From an uncultured Phycisphaeraceae bacterium (GTDB lineage: Bacteria > Planctomycetota > Phycisphaerae > Phycisphaerales > UBA1924), in NCBI GenBank assembly GCA_937899905.1, contig CALCCF010000048.1, positions 1-63,602 on the forward strand: a stretch of 63,602 nucleotides of DNA. Direction: 5' to 3'. Below, piece after piece: positions 9,568-18,632 of this stretch (position 1 is its first letter; each line of letters opens with the position of its first letter). The translations under genes were made by a program, and so were the position numbers. The notes under the pieces were generated by a model that was not told where the DNA came from, made no database searches, and saw only the letters and a list, made by a program, of their open reading frames with translations.

Positions 9568-9715
9568 TCCGTTCATCCGGGAGAATGGATGGAAAGATGG
9601 TTGGCTGTTCCCTCTGATCCGATCATATATAGAACGGCTTGGAGCCATCAGGGCGTCGATCGCCCATACCATCGCCTCCGCACGCCTACTCCATCGCCCA
9701 GAAAGGCCGAGAACC

Positions 9716-11170
9716 ATGACCTTCCCCGCGGATGCCCAAACACAGAATCTGATTGACGGCCGGTGGATCGCGGCCGATGACGGAGCCTCGATCGAGGTGG
9801 CCGACCCGGCGACCGACGAGGTGATCGCCTCGGTGCCCAGCGTGGGAGAGGCCGAGACGAGGCGGGCCATCGATGCCGCCCACGCGGCGTTCGGGCCGTG
9901 GGCCGCGAGGCCGGCGGGTGAGCGGGCCAAGCTGGTCGCGCGTCTGGCCGAGCTCATGCACCGCGACGCGGATCGGCTGGCGGCCATCATGACCGCCGAG
10001 CAGGGCAAGCCGCTGGCCGAGGCCAAGGGCGAGATCAACTACGCGGCGGCGTTCCTGGAGTGGGCCGCGGGCGAGGCCCCTCGGATGTACGGCGAGACGA
10101 TCCCCGCGAACACGGCCGACAAGCGCATCCTCGTCATGCGGCAGCCCGTGGGCGTGTGCGCGATCATCACGCCGTGGAACTTCCCGGCCGCGATGATCAC
10201 GCGTAAGCTCGGGCCGGCGCTGGCCGCGGGTTGCACGACGGTCATCAAGCCCAGCGAGCTCACGCCGCTGAGTGCGCTGGCGATCGGCGAGCTGGCGATC
10301 GAGGCCGGCCTGCCTTCGGGCACGGTGAACATCGTGACCGGCCCGCCGCAGGGGATCGGCGATGCATTCTTCGGCGACGAACGCGTGCGCAAGCTCAGCT
10401 TCACGGGATCGACTCCGGTTGGTAAGCTGCTGGTGAGGAACTCAAGCGAGAACTTGCTGAGGCTCTCGATGGAGCTCGGCGGGCACGCGCCATTCATTGT
10501 ATTCGATGATGCGGACCTCGACCGCGCGGTAGCGGGAGCGGTCGCGTGCAAGTTCCGCAATGCCGGTCAGACGTGCATCTGCGCGAACCGGTTCTATGTA
10601 CAGGCCGGTATCTACGACGCGTTTGTGGAGCGCTTCAGTGCGGCAGTCTCGCAGCTGAAGGTCGGGCGGGGCACCGATGAGGGTGTTGCCATCGGTCCGT
10701 TGATCAACGACGGTGCGATCGAGAAGGTTCGCGATCACGTCGAGGACGCTCGGTCGAAGGGCGCGAGCATCCCCGTTGGTGGAGACATGGCCAAGATCGA
10801 CGGCCTTGCCGACCGTTTCTGGACCCCCACCGTCATCGACGGCATGACCCCCGACATGCGTTGCGCGACCGAGGAGACCTTCGGCCCCGTCGCGCCCATC
10901 GCACGGTTCGAGAAGGACGACGAGGCGATCGCCGCCGCGAACGACACACCGTTTGGGCTCGCCGCATACTTCTACACGAACAACGCAACACGCCTCATGC
11001 GTACCGCCGAGGCGCTCGAGTACGGCATCATCGGCGCGAACGACGCGGCCCCCTCGACCGCCCAGGCCCCCTTCGGCGGCGTGAAGCAATCCGGCTTCGG
11101 ACGGGAGGGCGGGAAGTACGTGATGGACGAGTACACGAGCGTGAAGTACGTGAGCTGGGGGTTGGTGTAG
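9716..11170 (+). CDS. gabD: NAD(P)-dependent succinate-semialdehyde dehydrogenase family
   Basis: A 484-residue aldehyde dehydrogenase. The catalytic Cys287 lies in AGQTCICANRF and the general base Glu253 in MELGGHAP. The cofactor-binding region includes TPWNFPAAMITRKLGPALAAG and FTGSTPVGK, and the C-terminus has PFGGVKQSGFGREGG. These are the signatures of the GabD group, which oxidises succinate semialdehyde to succinate in the last step of GABA breakdown. Length fits the family (about 480). An AAAGG site precedes the ATG. The probable partner, a GABA aminotransferase, is 5 kb downstream on the same strand, with unrelated secreted-protein genes between, so they are not one operon. Related semialdehydes such as glutarate semialdehyde are possible substrates. 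Confidence 0.85.
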   Translation: MTFPADAQTQNLIDGRWIAADDGASIEVADPATDEVIASVPSVGEAETRRAIDAAHAAFGPWAARPAGERAKLVARLAELMHRDADRLAAIMTAEQGKPLAEAKGEINYAAAFLEWAAGEAPRMYGETIPANTADKRILVMRQPVGVCAIITPWNFPAAMITRKLGPALAAGCTTVIKPSELTPLSALAIGELAIEAGLPSGTVNIVTGPPQGIGDAFFGDERVRKLSFTGSTPVGKLLVRNSSENLLRLSMELGGHAPFIVFDDADLDRAVAGAVACKFRNAGQTCICANRFYVQAGIYDAFVERFSAAVSQLKVGRGTDEGVAIGPLINDGAIEKVRDHVEDARSKGASIPVGGDMAKIDGLADRFWTPTVIDGMTPDMRCATEETFGPVAPIARFEKDDEAIAAANDTPFGLAAYFYTNNATRLMRTAEALEYGIIGANDAAPSTAQAPFGGVKQSGFGREGGKYVMDEYTSVKYVSWGLV

Positions 11171-11279
11171 CGAGTGTCGCTCCTCCTCGGCGGCGGCAGC
11201 GGCTGAAAGCGGCGGGTCGGTTTCGCGAACAACGCGCGAGCAGCCAAGCCAAGTCGCAACGTCGAGCCAGGAGCCCGTC

Positions 11280-12467
11280 ATGCCCTGCACGCCGAAGGTC
11301 CTCGCAGCCAGTCTTGTCGCCACGCTCTGCGCCGCCTCGCTCGCCCAGTCGTGGCAGCGGAACGCCGACCCGGCGGCATTGCCGCTGCTCGACGGGCCAC
11401 GTATCCACCTCTATGTCCAAGAGGCCTACGAGGCCTTCCCGGCCGACATAACCGACGCCGTCGCGGATCGCTACGCCGAGCTGGTGGATGCGGGCATGGA
11501 CTGCTCCCGGCACCTGCTCGATTGGGCCGATCTGGAGCCCTCGCCCGGCGTGTTCGACGTCGACTCTTTGGTCGAGGCGCTCGATCGACGCATCGCCCAG
11601 GGCACGCCGAGGCAGTTCGTCAACATCACGGTCGTCGATAGCTTCGGCGTCGAGACCGCGCCGCGGTACGTGCAGGACCTGCTCGCCCAGGGCGCCCGGT
11701 GGGACGACCCGCGGATCACCGGGCCCTTCGGCGACCTGCTCGACGCGATCGTGCCCGAGATGGTCGACCGCGGCGTGTACATGCTGGGCTTCGCCAAGGA
11801 GGCGGGCGGCTACTACGAGAACGAGCCCGCGCAGGCCGACTCGTTCGCGGGCTTCGTGCAAACGGCTATCGATCGCACCCACGCCATCGAGCCCCGACTG
11901 GCGACCACGGTGGTCTTCGCCGGCACCGAGGACGCGTCGATCCCGGCACTGATGCCGATCATCGATGTCGCGACATTCAACAACTACTTCTACGAGATCG
12001 AACTCGATCCGTCGTGCACGATCCTCGGCGAGGGGCTGCCGCTGTGGCGCGCGACTGGTGCCAACCCAATCCCCGCCATGCTCGACGAGATGATCGCGGT
12101 TTCGGGTGACAGGCTGATCTGCATCCAAGAAATCGGCCAGGCCACGGGCTGGACCGATCGCCCATCGACCCTCGGCCCGCTCGCGGGCGAGGCAAACCAA
12201 GCGCGGGTCATCGACGCCTTGGTCGAGGCGCTGCTCGAGCGTCAGAACAGGTTTCGCACCGTAAGCCTGTGGACGCTGAACGACCACACGCCGGCGGGCA
12301 TGCAGTACCTTGTCGATGCGATCTTGGCCGAGGGGCTGCCGGTGTGCTATGCGGCGAACATCGCGGAGATCTTCGGGCCGACTGGCATCGTGGAGAGCAC
12401 GCCCGAAGCCAGGCCTAAGCGTGCCTTTGGCGTGTTGCGAGAGCGGATCGAAGAACTCTCGCGGTAG
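11280..12467 (+). CDS. Secreted glycoside hydrolase-like (TIM-barrel) protein
   Basis: A 395-residue protein with a Sec signal peptide of about 22 residues (ends SLAQ). The pattern of the rest suggests a clan-A glycosidase barrel: an early SRHLLDWADLEPSPGVFDVDSL, which matches the segment where retaining glycosidases describe the substrate-facing strand 2, a FAKEAGGYYENEP near the strand 4 acid/base position, and ICIQEIGQATGW near the strand 7 nucleophile. No specific family is certain and the catalytic assignment is inference. Adjacent genes encode other exported proteins. The next gene follows after 61 bases with its own promoter-like sequence. Confidence 0.6.
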   Translation: MPCTPKVLAASLVATLCAASLAQSWQRNADPAALPLLDGPRIHLYVQEAYEAFPADITDAVADRYAELVDAGMDCSRHLLDWADLEPSPGVFDVDSLVEALDRRIAQGTPRQFVNITVVDSFGVETAPRYVQDLLAQGARWDDPRITGPFGDLLDAIVPEMVDRGVYMLGFAKEAGGYYENEPAQADSFAGFVQTAIDRTHAIEPRLATTVVFAGTEDASIPALMPIIDVATFNNYFYEIELDPSCTILGEGLPLWRATGANPIPAMLDEMIAVSGDRLICIQEIGQATGWTDRPSTLGPLAGEANQARVIDALVEALLERQNRFRTVSLWTLNDHTPAGMQYLVDAILAEGLPVCYAANIAEIFGPTGIVESTPEARPKRAFGVLRERIEELSR

Positions 12468-12493
12468 TCGGACGCGGCGAACCTCAAAAGGTC

Positions 12494-12522
12494 TTGCGTC
12501 GGACGACGGGATCTTGTATGCT
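12494..12522 (+). promoter_or_regulatory. Promoter of the propeller-dockerin gene
   Basis: TTGCGT (12494-12499), 17-base spacer, TATGCT (12517-12522). The -10 ends 6 bases before ATG 12529, so the transcript is probably leaderless. This is the best-formed promoter in the first half of the window. Confidence 0.55.
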
Positions 12523-12528
12523 GGACGC

Positions 12529-13884
12529 ATGAATTTAAGCCCAGAACACTGGACTGGCGTCGCGGCTGCTGCCGCCCTCGTAGTGACATCGACTCAAGGC
12601 CAATGCCTGCCCGATTGGGATGAGGCCATCGGTTCGCCCGGCCTTGATCGCGGCGTGCGCAAGGGGATCGCCGTGCTCGATGGGGCGGAGCCCAAGCTCA
12701 TCGTTTCCAGCGCTTTCGCTTCGGCCGGTGGCGTACCGGTGGGTGGCGTGGCAGCGTGGACACCCGATGGCGGGTGGGAGGCCTTCGGCGGCGATGGGCT
12801 GCGACGCTCGGGGGCGATCGTTGGCGCAAACGCCATCGCGGTGTTCGACGGCGAGTTGTACGCCGGCGGGCGATTCACCGAGGCTGGCGGTGAGCCGATC
12901 GCCAGCATCGCGCGCTTCGACGGCGATCGCTGGCACCCGCTCGGCACCGGCATCGACGGCCAGGTCCTGGGCATGCGCGCCATCGACTTCGACGGGCGGG
13001 ACCTGCTCATCGTGTGCGGTACGTTCACCGAGGCGGGCGGTCTCGACTCGCCGGCCGTCGCCGCGTGGGACGGCACGGCGTGGGTCGCGTTCGGCGGCAA
13101 TCTCTTCGGCTCGGCGAACGACGCAATCGTGTGGGATGACGGATCGGGCGAAGCCCTCTACGCGACGGGTGCGTTTGATGTCGCGGGTGGGCGTGGACGA
13201 GGCCTTGCCAGGTTGGATGCAGTGCGCGGCTGGCAGCCGGTGGGCTCCGGGTTCAGCGGTGGCGACAACCCCCGCGGCAACTCGCTGGCGATCTATGACG
13301 ATGGTCGCGCGAATGCGCTGTACATCGGTGGGAACTTTCTTGATGCACAGCCGGCCTCGGGCGGGGCCGTGGGGCCGAACATCGCGCGATGGGACGGCAC
13401 ATCGTTCGAGGGTGTCGGCGACGGATTCGACAACACGGTGGCGTCGCTGCTGGTAGCGGACGCCGGTGATGGTGAGCGTTTGTATGCCGGCGGCACGTTC
13501 TTCCTCTCGGGCTCTCAGCCGGCCAATGGGCTGGCGGTGCTCGATGGCGATGGGTGGGAGTCGGTCGGCGATGGCATCTCCGGCGGCACCGTTCCCGGCG
13601 TTGGCGGGATGGTGGCCGACCCGTTCGGCGACGGGCTCTTCGCAGCGGGCGGCTTCCAGTTCGCAGGGCCGTTTGCAGCCGGCAATATCGCACGGTGGGG
13701 CTGCGTGATCGAAGACTGCCCGGCCGACATCGACGGCGACGGCCAGCTGACGTTATTCGACTTCCTCGCGTTTCAGGACCTATTCCAGGATGGAGACCCC
13801 GCCGCCGACATCGACGGTGACGGGCGGCTGACGCTCTTCGACTTCCTCGCGTTCCAGGACGCGTTTGATGTGGGCTGCGAGTAA
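12529..13884 (+). CDS. Secreted beta-propeller-like protein with C-terminal GC-type dockerin
   Basis: A 451-residue protein with a signal peptide of about 24 residues ending at STQGQC. The body contains six or more repeats of about 45-50 residues of the form 'LYAGGxFxxAGGxxxxxIARxDGxxWxxxGxG', with phased Gly and Trp, as in a WD40/kelch-like propeller. The last 55 residues are two copies of a calcium-loop-like DIDGDGxLTLFDFLAFQ unit closed by a terminal Cys, the pattern called GC-type dockerin in planctomycetes and thought to attach exported proteins to a cell-surface or extracellular partner. No cohesin partner is seen in the window. The function of the propeller is unknown. The start follows a good promoter. 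Confidence 0.75.
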   Translation: MNLSPEHWTGVAAAAALVVTSTQGQCLPDWDEAIGSPGLDRGVRKGIAVLDGAEPKLIVSSAFASAGGVPVGGVAAWTPDGGWEAFGGDGLRRSGAIVGANAIAVFDGELYAGGRFTEAGGEPIASIARFDGDRWHPLGTGIDGQVLGMRAIDFDGRDLLIVCGTFTEAGGLDSPAVAAWDGTAWVAFGGNLFGSANDAIVWDDGSGEALYATGAFDVAGGRGRGLARLDAVRGWQPVGSGFSGGDNPRGNSLAIYDDGRANALYIGGNFLDAQPASGGAVGPNIARWDGTSFEGVGDGFDNTVASLLVADAGDGERLYAGGTFFLSGSQPANGLAVLDGDGWESVGDGISGGTVPGVGGMVADPFGDGLFAAGGFQFAGPFAAGNIARWGCVIEDCPADIDGDGQLTLFDFLAFQDLFQDGDPAADIDGDGRLTLFDFLAFQDAFDVGCE

Positions 13885-13903
13885 AGCTCGTCGGTCGGTG
13901 GCG

Positions 13904-14244
13904 TCAGGAACAGCCGTCCTGGAATTCACCCTGGAATCGGAGGAAGTCGAACAGCGTCAGTTCGCCATCGACGCCGGCGATCTTGCGTTCGAGTCTCACC
14001 GCCACAAGATCAACATCGCCCCCTTCCACTCGGACCGCTCCGCCTGACTGGATCGCCGAGTTTCCGATGAAGACCTGCGGGCTGTCCGGCGTGGCAACAA
14101 GAGTGTCCGTGACGATGTACGGATTCCCACCCGCACTCCAGGTCGTGTCTTCGTCAATGACACCGCCGACCGTCGTCTGGCCCGACGAGGGCGTGGCGCA
14201 CGCGAACGCGGCCGCAGCGATCGCGAGCGTGTAAAGCGAGCCAT
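13904..14244 (-). pseudogene. Small secreted dockerin-half protein with a broken reading frame near its start
   Basis: Reading the minus strand from ATG 14244 gives MARF and then a basic frame that makes no sense. One frame over, from about 14232 to the stop at 13904-13906, the sequence reads as a hydrophobic signal core LAIAAAAFACA, a 70-residue Gly/Asp-rich body and a terminal GELTLFDFLRFQ dockerin half ending DGCS. That frame has no start codon. The distance ATG-stop is 341 bases, one short of a multiple of three, and adding one T to the TTT run at about 14233-14235 would restore a 113-residue protein with an intact signal peptide. The ATG shares its A with the stop of the upstream gene (TGATG), as in translational coupling. 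It is either a real one-base deletion or a sequencing error in a homopolymer. Confidence 0.6.
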
Positions 14245-14867
14245 CACGCGTCCCGGCGTCTGCGGGCGCCCATACCGAGCGCTACAGCGAGCACGAGTGC
14301 CCCGGCGGGGGCCGGAATGACACGGATCACGCCCTCACCCTCGGCGAAGTCATCGAGGCGGCTCTCGCTGCTCGAGCTGCCGCGGTCGAAGTAGACATCG
14401 AATCGGCTTGTCCGACTCTCAAGCAGAACGTCGAAGGGCGCCGCGACGTCGATCGGCGCGGTGTACGTCACCTCCCAGAACGGCATCGGGTTGGAGTCGT
14501 CGGCGTAGATGCCGGCCGTGGCCGGGAAGTTGAGCTGGCCGGCAATGATGCCGCGAACACCGGTGTCCCCGATGTCGCCCGGCGTCGTGCCGGGGCCTTC
14601 CATTGGCGGGATCACCAGCGGGTCGCTGAGGCCCTGCGCCCCGGCGGAGCTGAAGAGCCAGGTCGCGATGCCAGCGACGGCGTAATCGCGCGGGCCGAAG
14701 TAGGCTTCCATTCGGATGTTCGTGGACTCGCCCGGCAGCAGCTCGGTATCTTCGATCACGATTGTGATTCCGTTGCTGGCGACCTGGGCGTGCGCGACCG
14801 GGGGCAATGCGGCGATGGCAACAACCGTCCCGGCAACGATGGCCAGTCGATGGGCGAACTTGCTCAT
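14244..14867 (-). CDS. Secreted protein with IPAPAG...RRRR C-terminal sorting-type tail
   Basis: A 207-residue protein. An N-terminal signal peptide ends near VAHAQ. The C-terminal 25 residues are VIPAPAG, a hydrophobic helix, and GARRRRDA. This is the architecture of PEP-CTERM-like sorting tails, in the variant seen in Phycisphaerae where the motif is I-P-A-P rather than P-E-P. It would be exported, held in the membrane by the tail and processed by an exosortase-like enzyme; none is visible here. The middle is beta-rich with no known catalytic motif. ATG 14867 has an AGGGAG site 8 bases upstream. The small dockerin-half gene follows with a one-base overlap, so the two exported products were probably made together. 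Confidence 0.7.
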   Translation of the reverse strand: MSKFAHRLAIVAGTVVAIAALPPVAHAQVASNGITIVIEDTELLPGESTNIRMEAYFGPRDYAVAGIATWLFSSAGAQGLSDPLVIPPMEGPGTTPGDIGDTGVRGIIAGQLNFPATAGIYADDSNPMPFWEVTYTAPIDVAAPFDVLLESRTSRFDVYFDRGSSSSESRLDDFAEGEGVIRVIPAPAGALVLAVALGMGARRRRDA

Positions 14868-15009
14868 GGCGGGGCTCCCTCTACGAGTCATCGCTGGACA
14901 AATGGGTACTGGTCCTTATAACCAAGATACCAGCGCGCGAGGATTGTGCCAGCCGGCGGCGTGATCGAACCGCGGCCGACCTTTCATCACCCCAAAGAAC
15001 GGTTGCCCA

Positions 15010-16182
15010 TCACAGGCCTTCGGGCTGCGGGATCCAGTCTGGGCGGGGCACGACTGTGATCTCGCTCGGCGCACCGAACCGACGGTGCAGCCAGATCGGC
15101 TCGACAACACCCGAAGTCCGCGTCGAAACGTTGCGCCAGACCTTGTCCTGGCTCTCATAGTTCTCGTGGAAGCGCGCAAAGTTCCGTACGCCCTTGATGT
15201 CGGGCTTGCCAGAGACCACGAATCGGCCGTCGGGCGATATCGAGGACACGGTGCGGAACAGCCCCGAGACGGGCAGCACTCGACGCGCGGTCGGCTTCTC
15301 GTCGGCCGGCCACTCGAGCCGGTACACGCGATCGCGCCGTTCGGTGAATCCGTAGTACGCGTTCGATGGGCCCTGCACCCAGCCTTCTTCATGGCTCGTG
15401 ATGTGGTGGAAGCCCGAGTGCGGACGCCAGATCGAGGCGCCGGCCTTCAACTCGGGCGAGCCGCCTGCCTCACGATGGACAAAGAGGATCGCGCTGTCCG
15501 CAAGAACCGGGTACACCGCGTCGGCCTCGAAGCCATCGGGCCATCCGGGATCATCGATCGGCTGACCGTCCCATCCCATTGCGAGTAGGCCATCGGCGGT
15601 TCTGGCCACGATGATCTCGCCCGGAATGACAGCGACCAATCCTCCAGAGGGGGCATAGTGGTGCGGGGGGATGCTGCGTGGGATCGAGAACGGCACAAAT
15701 CCTCCCGCAGCACTCCAGAGTGCGCCAAACTCGCCACGATCTCCGTACATCACCGCGTAGTGGTACCGGCCGGCGGGCCAGACAGCCCAGGCACCCTCGA
15801 ACAGGACCGCCTCCACGGATTCGTCCTCGAGGTGTTGCAGCAAGCCGACCGTCCGGTTCGAACCGAACGGCGAATCGTCGCGGCCGGCAGGCTGCATGCG
15901 CGACCCAAGCTCGTGGCCCAGGCTTCCACTGAGGAAGACGGTCTTCACCCTGGGGTCGTACGTGTTCCGCAGCCCGGCCGAGTCCGCGGCGTCGATGAGC
16001 CACAGCCGAAGCCTGAGATGCTCGATGGAGTCGTCCCGCCAGCCTTGCCACACGGGCTCGACCCGACTGGAGACCGCGAAGTACGTCGGCCTCGGCCCCC
16101 GCACCGCCGACCCGGAGACGAGTGAGCACCCCGAGAGGACGAGCACCACGGGCAGCAAACCAACCACGAGCAGGGTCCGCAT
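15010..16182 (-). CDS. Predicted lipoprotein, WD40-like/propeller-like body
   Basis: A 390-residue protein. The signal sequence ends in the lipobox VLSGC (Cys about residue 18). The mature protein has repeated short segments such as ISPDGRFVVSGKP and VIPGEIIVARTADGLLAMGWDG that look like blades of a propeller, but the repeat is poorly conserved. I cannot name a family. The ATG at 16182 is supported by a GGAGG site about 9 bases upstream; the frame is open further upstream but would run into the divergent gene. It lies between the IPAPAG-tailed protein and the divergent gabT operon. Confidence 0.6.
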   Translation of the reverse strand: MRTLLVVGLLPVVLVLSGCSLVSGSAVRGPRPTYFAVSSRVEPVWQGWRDDSIEHLRLRLWLIDAADSAGLRNTYDPRVKTVFLSGSLGHELGSRMQPAGRDDSPFGSNRTVGLLQHLEDESVEAVLFEGAWAVWPAGRYHYAVMYGDRGEFGALWSAAGGFVPFSIPRSIPPHHYAPSGGLVAVIPGEIIVARTADGLLAMGWDGQPIDDPGWPDGFEADAVYPVLADSAILFVHREAGGSPELKAGASIWRPHSGFHHITSHEEGWVQGPSNAYYGFTERRDRVYRLEWPADEKPTARRVLPVSGLFRTVSSISPDGRFVVSGKPDIKGVRNFARFHENYESQDKVWRNVSTRTSGVVEPIWLHRRFGAPSEITVVPRPDWIPQPEGL

Positions 16183-16289
16183 GAGGAAGCCTCCAATTCG
16201 ATGCCGCACGGGGTCGAAACAGTAGGGTTTCGTTGAGGATCGCATACACTTGGGTCGCCTCCCGATCCCGCGACCCAAGGAGCCCGCCC

Positions 16290-17642
16290 GTGTCCGCAAC
16301 CGCTTCCGGTTCTTCATCAGCCTCGGCCGCCCAGAGCCGAGGCCAAGCCCTCGTCGAACGCCGCCAGGCCGTGGTGTGCCAGGGCGTGGGCATGCTCAGC
16401 CCCATGACCGCGGCGTCGGCCACGGGGGCGATCATCACCGACGCTGATGGCACCGAGTTCATCGACTTCGCCAGCGGCATCGGCGTGATGAGCGTGGGCC
16501 ACAGCGACGCGGCGGTGATCGATGCGGTGAACGCTCAGGTCGCCAACCTCCAGCACGCGTGCATCCACGTCGCGACGTACGAGCCCTACGTCGCGCTGTG
16601 CGAGAAGCTGGTCGAACTGTTCCCCCACCATGAGCACGATGACGACTCGACCAAGGCAATGCTGGTCAACACCGGGGCCGAGGCGGTCGAGAACTCGATC
16701 AAGATCGCACGCCAGGCCACCGGCCGCGACGCGGTGATCTGCTACACCGGCGCGTTCCACGGCCGGACGCTGCTGGCCGCGACGCTGACGAGCAAGGTCC
16801 ATCTCAAGCAGGGCTGCGGGCCGTTTGCCCCGGAGGTCTATCGCCTGCCCTTCCCCGCGCCGCTGCCGGGCGAGACGATCGACGAAGCCGACCTCGTTCG
16901 GCGTGAGCTGCACCGCCTCGAGCGCGCCTTCGCCGACACGGTGTCGGCGTCGAACGTGGCGGCCATCATCATCGAGGTCGTGCAGGGCGAGGGCGGGTTC
17001 AAGGTCGCGCCCAAGGCATACCTCGAAGGGCTGCGAAAGATCTGCGACGAGCACGGCATCGTGCTCATCTTCGACGAGGTGCAGGCGGGCTTCTGCCGCA
17101 CGGGCGAGTGGGCCGGCTACGACCACTTCGGCGTGCTGCCCGACCTGAGCCCATGGGCCAAGGCGATGGGCGGCGGGCTGCCCATCGCGTGCGTCATCGG
17201 CAAGTCGTCGGTCATGGACAAGGTCAATCCAGGAACGCTCGGCGGCACGTACGGCGGAAACCCGGTCGCGTGCGCCGCATCGCTGGCGGCCATCGGCCAG
17301 ATGGAGGCGATGGACCTGAACGGTCGGGCCAAGGCAATCGGCAAGACGCTGCACCAGCGGTTCACCGATTTACAGCACCGCGTGCCCGCCGTCACCGACG
17401 TGCGAGGCCTGGGCGCGATGATGGCCATCGAACTGTCCGAGGGTGGCGACCAGACGAAACCGGCGGCCGGAGTGGTCAAGGCCGTCATCGACGACTGCCG
17501 GAGCAAGGGCCTGCTCATCATCGCGGCTGGTGTCCATGGAAACTGCATCCGCACGCTGGTGCCGCTCGTGATCACGGACGAGCAGCTCGAACGCGGGCTG
17601 GACATCCTGTGCGAGAGCGTCGCCCGGCACGCCTCTTCCTGA
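16290..17642 (+). CDS. gabT: 4-aminobutyrate aminotransferase family (class III)
   Basis: A 450-residue PLP-dependent class III aminotransferase. The cofactor Lys should be Lys291 in SPWAKAMGGGLPI; FDEVQAGFCRTG carries the PLP-ring Asp; GGTYGGNPVACAA is the typical following motif. The family includes GABA:2-oxoglutarate aminotransferase, which makes succinate semialdehyde and glutamate, and other omega-amino acid aminotransferases (5-aminovalerate, putrescine). The GTG at 16290 is chosen because AAGGAG lies 7 bases upstream and the N-terminus begins there. It is the first gene of a same-strand run of five. The next gene starts 25 bases downstream. With the gabD-like gene it would complete a GABA-to-succinate route. 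Confidence 0.82.
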   Translation: MSATASGSSSASAAQSRGQALVERRQAVVCQGVGMLSPMTAASATGAIITDADGTEFIDFASGIGVMSVGHSDAAVIDAVNAQVANLQHACIHVATYEPYVALCEKLVELFPHHEHDDDSTKAMLVNTGAEAVENSIKIARQATGRDAVICYTGAFHGRTLLAATLTSKVHLKQGCGPFAPEVYRLPFPAPLPGETIDEADLVRRELHRLERAFADTVSASNVAAIIIEVVQGEGGFKVAPKAYLEGLRKICDEHGIVLIFDEVQAGFCRTGEWAGYDHFGVLPDLSPWAKAMGGGLPIACVIGKSSVMDKVNPGTLGGTYGGNPVACAASLAAIGQMEAMDLNGRAKAIGKTLHQRFTDLQHRVPAVTDVRGLGAMMAIELSEGGDQTKPAAGVVKAVIDDCRSKGLLIIAAGVHGNCIRTLVPLVITDEQLERGLDILCESVARHASS

Positions 17643-17666
17643 TTCGTTCTTGAGAGAAAGGCACCC

Positions 17667-18632
17667 ATGCGCCCATTCGCCATCGCCGGCCTGCAACTGA
17701 AGGTCTCCGGCCGACGCTCAAACCTTGAGCACATCACCGACCGCATCGAGATGGTCATGCACCTGTACCCGTGGGTGCAGATGGTCGTCGTGAGCGAGCT
17801 GGCAACATTCGGTGGATGGACCGGGCACGCCATGCCCTTGCCCGGCGAGGTCGAGGAGCACTACCAGCGGCTCGCCGCCCGCCACGGCATCTGGCTTCTG
17901 CCCGGCTCGCTGTACGAGCAGACCGACACGGGCATCTACAACACCACGCCCGTGATCAACCCCGAGGGTACGGTCATCACGCGGTACCGCAAGATGTTCC
18001 CCTTCATGCCGTACGAGACGGGCGTCGAATCGGGCACCGAGTTCTGCGTGTTCGACATCCCCGACATCGGGCGCTTCGGGGTCAGCATTTGCTACGACAT
18101 GTGGTTCCCCGAGACGTCGCGCACGCTTGCGTCAATGGGCGTCGAGGTGCTGCTGCACCCCACGCTCACGCCGACAATGGACCGCGACGTAGAGCTCTCG
18201 ATCGCGCGCGCGACCGCGGTCATCAATCAGATGTTTGTCGTCGACATCAACGGCATCAACGATGGCGGCAACGGTCGCTCCATCATGGTGGCCCCCACGG
18301 GTGATGTGCTCTACGAAGCGGGGAGCCACGAGGAACTGCTGCCCATCGAGATCGATCTCGACCGCGTTCGGCGTTCGCGCGAGGTCGGACTGAAGGGCCT
18401 CGGCCAGCCGCTGAAGAGCTTCCGCGATCGCAAGGTCGACTTCGACGTGTACACGCGCGGCAGCGCGACGACGGCGTACCTCGACACGCTGGGATCGCTG
18501 GAGAAGATGGCCCGCGGCAGCAAGGCGGGAATCGGCTTCGGCCAGCACCACCCGCACACGCTGCCTCCGATTCCGGATCAACAGACGACGCCCGTGCCGG
18601 CGGACTCCGAGACGAATGGCCCAGTGGCATGA
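17667..18632 (+). CDS. Carbon-nitrogen hydrolase (nitrilase superfamily amidase)
   Basis: A 321-residue protein with the complete nitrilase-superfamily triad: Glu44 in VSELATFGG, Lys109 in RYRKMFPF and Cys142 in SICYDMWFPE. Members cleave amides, carbamoyl groups or nitriles. The region around the Cys is closer to aliphatic amidase/formamidase-like proteins than to canonical N-carbamoylputrescine amidase, but I cannot fix the substrate. After about residue 255 comes a C-terminal extension rich in Gly, His and Pro that is not part of the fold. An AGAAAGG site precedes the ATG. It overlaps the downstream decarboxylase gene by 4 bases (ATGA), so the two are translationally coupled. Context suggests an amide or carbamoyl derivative of an amine as substrate. 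Confidence 0.82.
   Translation: MRPFAIAGLQLKVSGRRSNLEHITDRIEMVMHLYPWVQMVVVSELATFGGWTGHAMPLPGEVEEHYQRLAARHGIWLLPGSLYEQTDTGIYNTTPVINPEGTVITRYRKMFPFMPYETGVESGTEFCVFDIPDIGRFGVSICYDMWFPETSRTLASMGVEVLLHPTLTPTMDRDVELSIARATAVINQMFVVDINGINDGGNGRSIMVAPTGDVLYEAGSHEELLPIEIDLDRVRRSREVGLKGLGQPLKSFRDRKVDFDVYTRGSATTAYLDTLGSLEKMARGSKAGIGFGQHHPHTLPPIPDQQTTPVPADSETNGPVA

Noticed and set aside
9557-9715. Cobalamin, SAM or SAH riboswitch before metH
   Set aside because: I found no B12-box, SAM or SAH riboswitch core, and the -10 box 5 bases before the start leaves no leader for one.
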